Positions 5,857 to 6,705 of a DNA stretch of 6,705 nucleotides are shown piece after piece (the stretch's first letter is position 1; each line of letters begins with the position of its first letter). Position numbers and translations under genes: made by a program. Below the pieces are notes generated by a model. That model was not told the DNA's origin, ran no database searches, and saw nothing but the letters and a program-made list of their open reading frames with translations. Source of the stretch: Chamaesiphon sp. (GTDB taxonomy: Bacteria; Cyanobacteriota; Cyanobacteriia; Cyanobacteriales; Chamaesiphonaceae); contig JAGVCD010000253.1 of assembly GCA_020059425.1 (NCBI GenBank), positions 1-6,705 of the forward strand, given 5' to 3'.

Positions 5857-6399
5857 ATGATACTTCCTTATCAATTAAATAATCGACATATTTTGCGGCT
5901 AATATGCCTAGACGATGCGGCAGAGCTATTTGCTCTGACTGACACCAATCGAGAATATTTGCGGCAATGGTTACCCTGGCTTGATCGAACACAATCAGTT
6001 GACGATACCGAAGAATTTATTGAGTTAATGCTTGGCCAACAGGCAGCTCAACAAAGCCTAACTGCTGTGATTCTCTATGATGGAGCAATTGTTGGACTAG
6101 TTGGCCATAACAAAATCGATCAGCTAAATCGCATTGGCTATATTGGCTATTGGTTGGGAGCAGCTCATCAGGGCAAAGGTTTAATGACAGCTTCTTGTCG
6201 GGCACTGATTGAATATAGCTTCGCCACCCTCTATCTCGATCGCCTAATTATTGCTTGTGCCACCAAAAATTATCCCAGCCGCGCCATCCCAGAGAGACTG
6301 GGTTTTACCCACGAAGGTGCTACTCAAAATGCCGAGTGGTTGTATGATCGTTTTGTCGATCACCAAATCTATGCCCTGCGGCGCTCCCCAAATCAATAA
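5857..6399 (+). CDS. GNAT N-acetyltransferase, RimJ/RimL type
   Basis: A 180-residue acetyltransferase close to the RimL/YdaF group in length and motifs. The N-terminal part has RLICLDDAAELFALTDTNREYLRQWLPW (about 14-41), where the L-R-x-W-L-P-W element is typical. Motif A is IGYWLGAAHQGKGLMT (96-111), with Q105-G-K-G forming the pyrophosphate loop for acetyl-CoA. Motif B is the N-x-x-S-R-A-I-x-E-R-L-G-F segment (138-150). Members transfer acetyl groups to N-termini of ribosomal proteins, or to amino groups of peptides and small molecules; the substrate here is unknown. The ATG at 5857 is the only start allowed, because an in-frame TGA stands at 5851-5853. No usable Shine-Dalgarno precedes it. 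Its stop codon (6397-6399) directly touches the stop codon of the convergent MFS gene. Confidence 0.9.
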   Translation: MILPYQLNNRHILRLICLDDAAELFALTDTNREYLRQWLPWLDRTQSVDDTEEFIELMLGQQAAQQSLTAVILYDGAIVGLVGHNKIDQLNRIGYIGYWLGAAHQGKGLMTASCRALIEYSFATLYLDRLIIACATKNYPSRAIPERLGFTHEGATQNAEWLYDRFVDHQIYALRRSPNQ

Positions 6400-6705
6400 C
6401 TACGAGTGGTTAATCTCAGTTAATATGGTGGAGTGGAAATGTAAATGACTATGAGAATTCTCACTCACTGACGGCTGATGGCGATGATGATGGCCTTCGT
6501 TATGCAAGTGATTATGTTCATGCCACATTCCAGTATCTGTATTAGTCAATTGGCGAGGTTGCAGGACAACATACACCACTATTAATAAAACCAATCCCAT
6601 TAAGCTACTGTATAAAAAATTATGGTTGGGCGCATGGCTCCCAATCCATCCGGCCAAAGGATAGGCAAATACCCACCACAAATGACTCCAGGCAAAATGG
6701 GCACC
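6400..6705 (-). CDS. C-terminal part of an MFS transporter with histidine-rich tail (5' end outside window)
   Basis: The frame is open from the right edge for 101 codons and ends at TAG (complement 6400-6402). The visible part begins GAHFAWSHLWWVFAYPLAGWIGS, a conserved loop and transmembrane segment near the end of some bacterial MFS exporters. The last membrane helix, LMGLVLLIVVYVVL, follows. After it, a 51-residue tail holds 13 histidines in clusters (HEHNHLH, HHHRH, HSHLHFH). Such a tail is known from NreB-type nickel-resistance exporters and related MFS proteins, where it is thought to bind metal ions. The protein would sit in the inner membrane with the tail probably in the cytosol. The N-terminal ten or so helices lie beyond the window, so substrate assignment rests on the tail alone. 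No coding overlap with the GNAT gene. Confidence 0.8.
   Translation of the reverse strand, partial: GAHFAWSHLWWVFAYPLAGWIGSHAPNHNFLYSSLMGLVLLIVVYVVLQPRQLTNTDTGMWHEHNHLHNEGHHHRHQPSVSENSHSHLHFHSTILTEINHS

Overview
The window looks like a chromosomal segment from a cyanobacterium. The strongest evidence is an intact ycf34 gene (2818-3066); Ycf34 is a small cysteine-rich protein known from cyanobacteria and red-lineage plastids. The palindrome CGATCG is also heavily over-represented (14 copies found by eye), as in cyanobacterial genomes that carry HIP1-type repeats. Base composition is moderate. Several genes have poor Shine-Dalgarno sequences, which is also common in this phylum. No rRNA, tRNA, CRISPR array, transposase, integrase or phage gene was seen, and no stretch over 300 bases lacks a gene.

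Left part (1-1902, + strand): the tail of an unidentified gene, then a class I SAM-dependent methyltransferase and a GT4-type glycosyltransferase spaced like an operon. The pair suggests surface glycan or glycoconjugate modification. The glycosyltransferase overlaps tail-to-tail with tlyA (1889-2749, - strand), an S4-domain rRNA 2'-O-methyltransferase with its full K-D-K-E catalytic set.

Centre (2750-4160): a 68-bp divergent gap separates tlyA from ycf34. Eight bases after ycf34 comes a divergent ROK-type sugar-kinase-like protein that lacks the usual ROK zinc-binding cysteine motif. This is the least ordinary gene pairing in the window.

Right part (4161-6705): three genes on the - strand are read in the order secreted glycine-rich barrel-like protein, SnoaL/ketosteroid-isomerase-like protein, DUF4440-type NTF2-fold protein. 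The last two have an identical ribosome-binding octamer. A divergently read RimL-type GNAT acetyltransferase follows. Its stop codon directly abuts the stop codon of a convergent MFS transporter that is cut by the window edge and ends in a histidine-rich tail like that of nickel exporters of the NreB type.

No clearly new multi-gene system is visible. The items most worth a second look are the zinc-motif-less ROK protein coupled to ycf34, the unassigned secreted protein next to two NTF2-fold genes, and the His-rich transporter tail.
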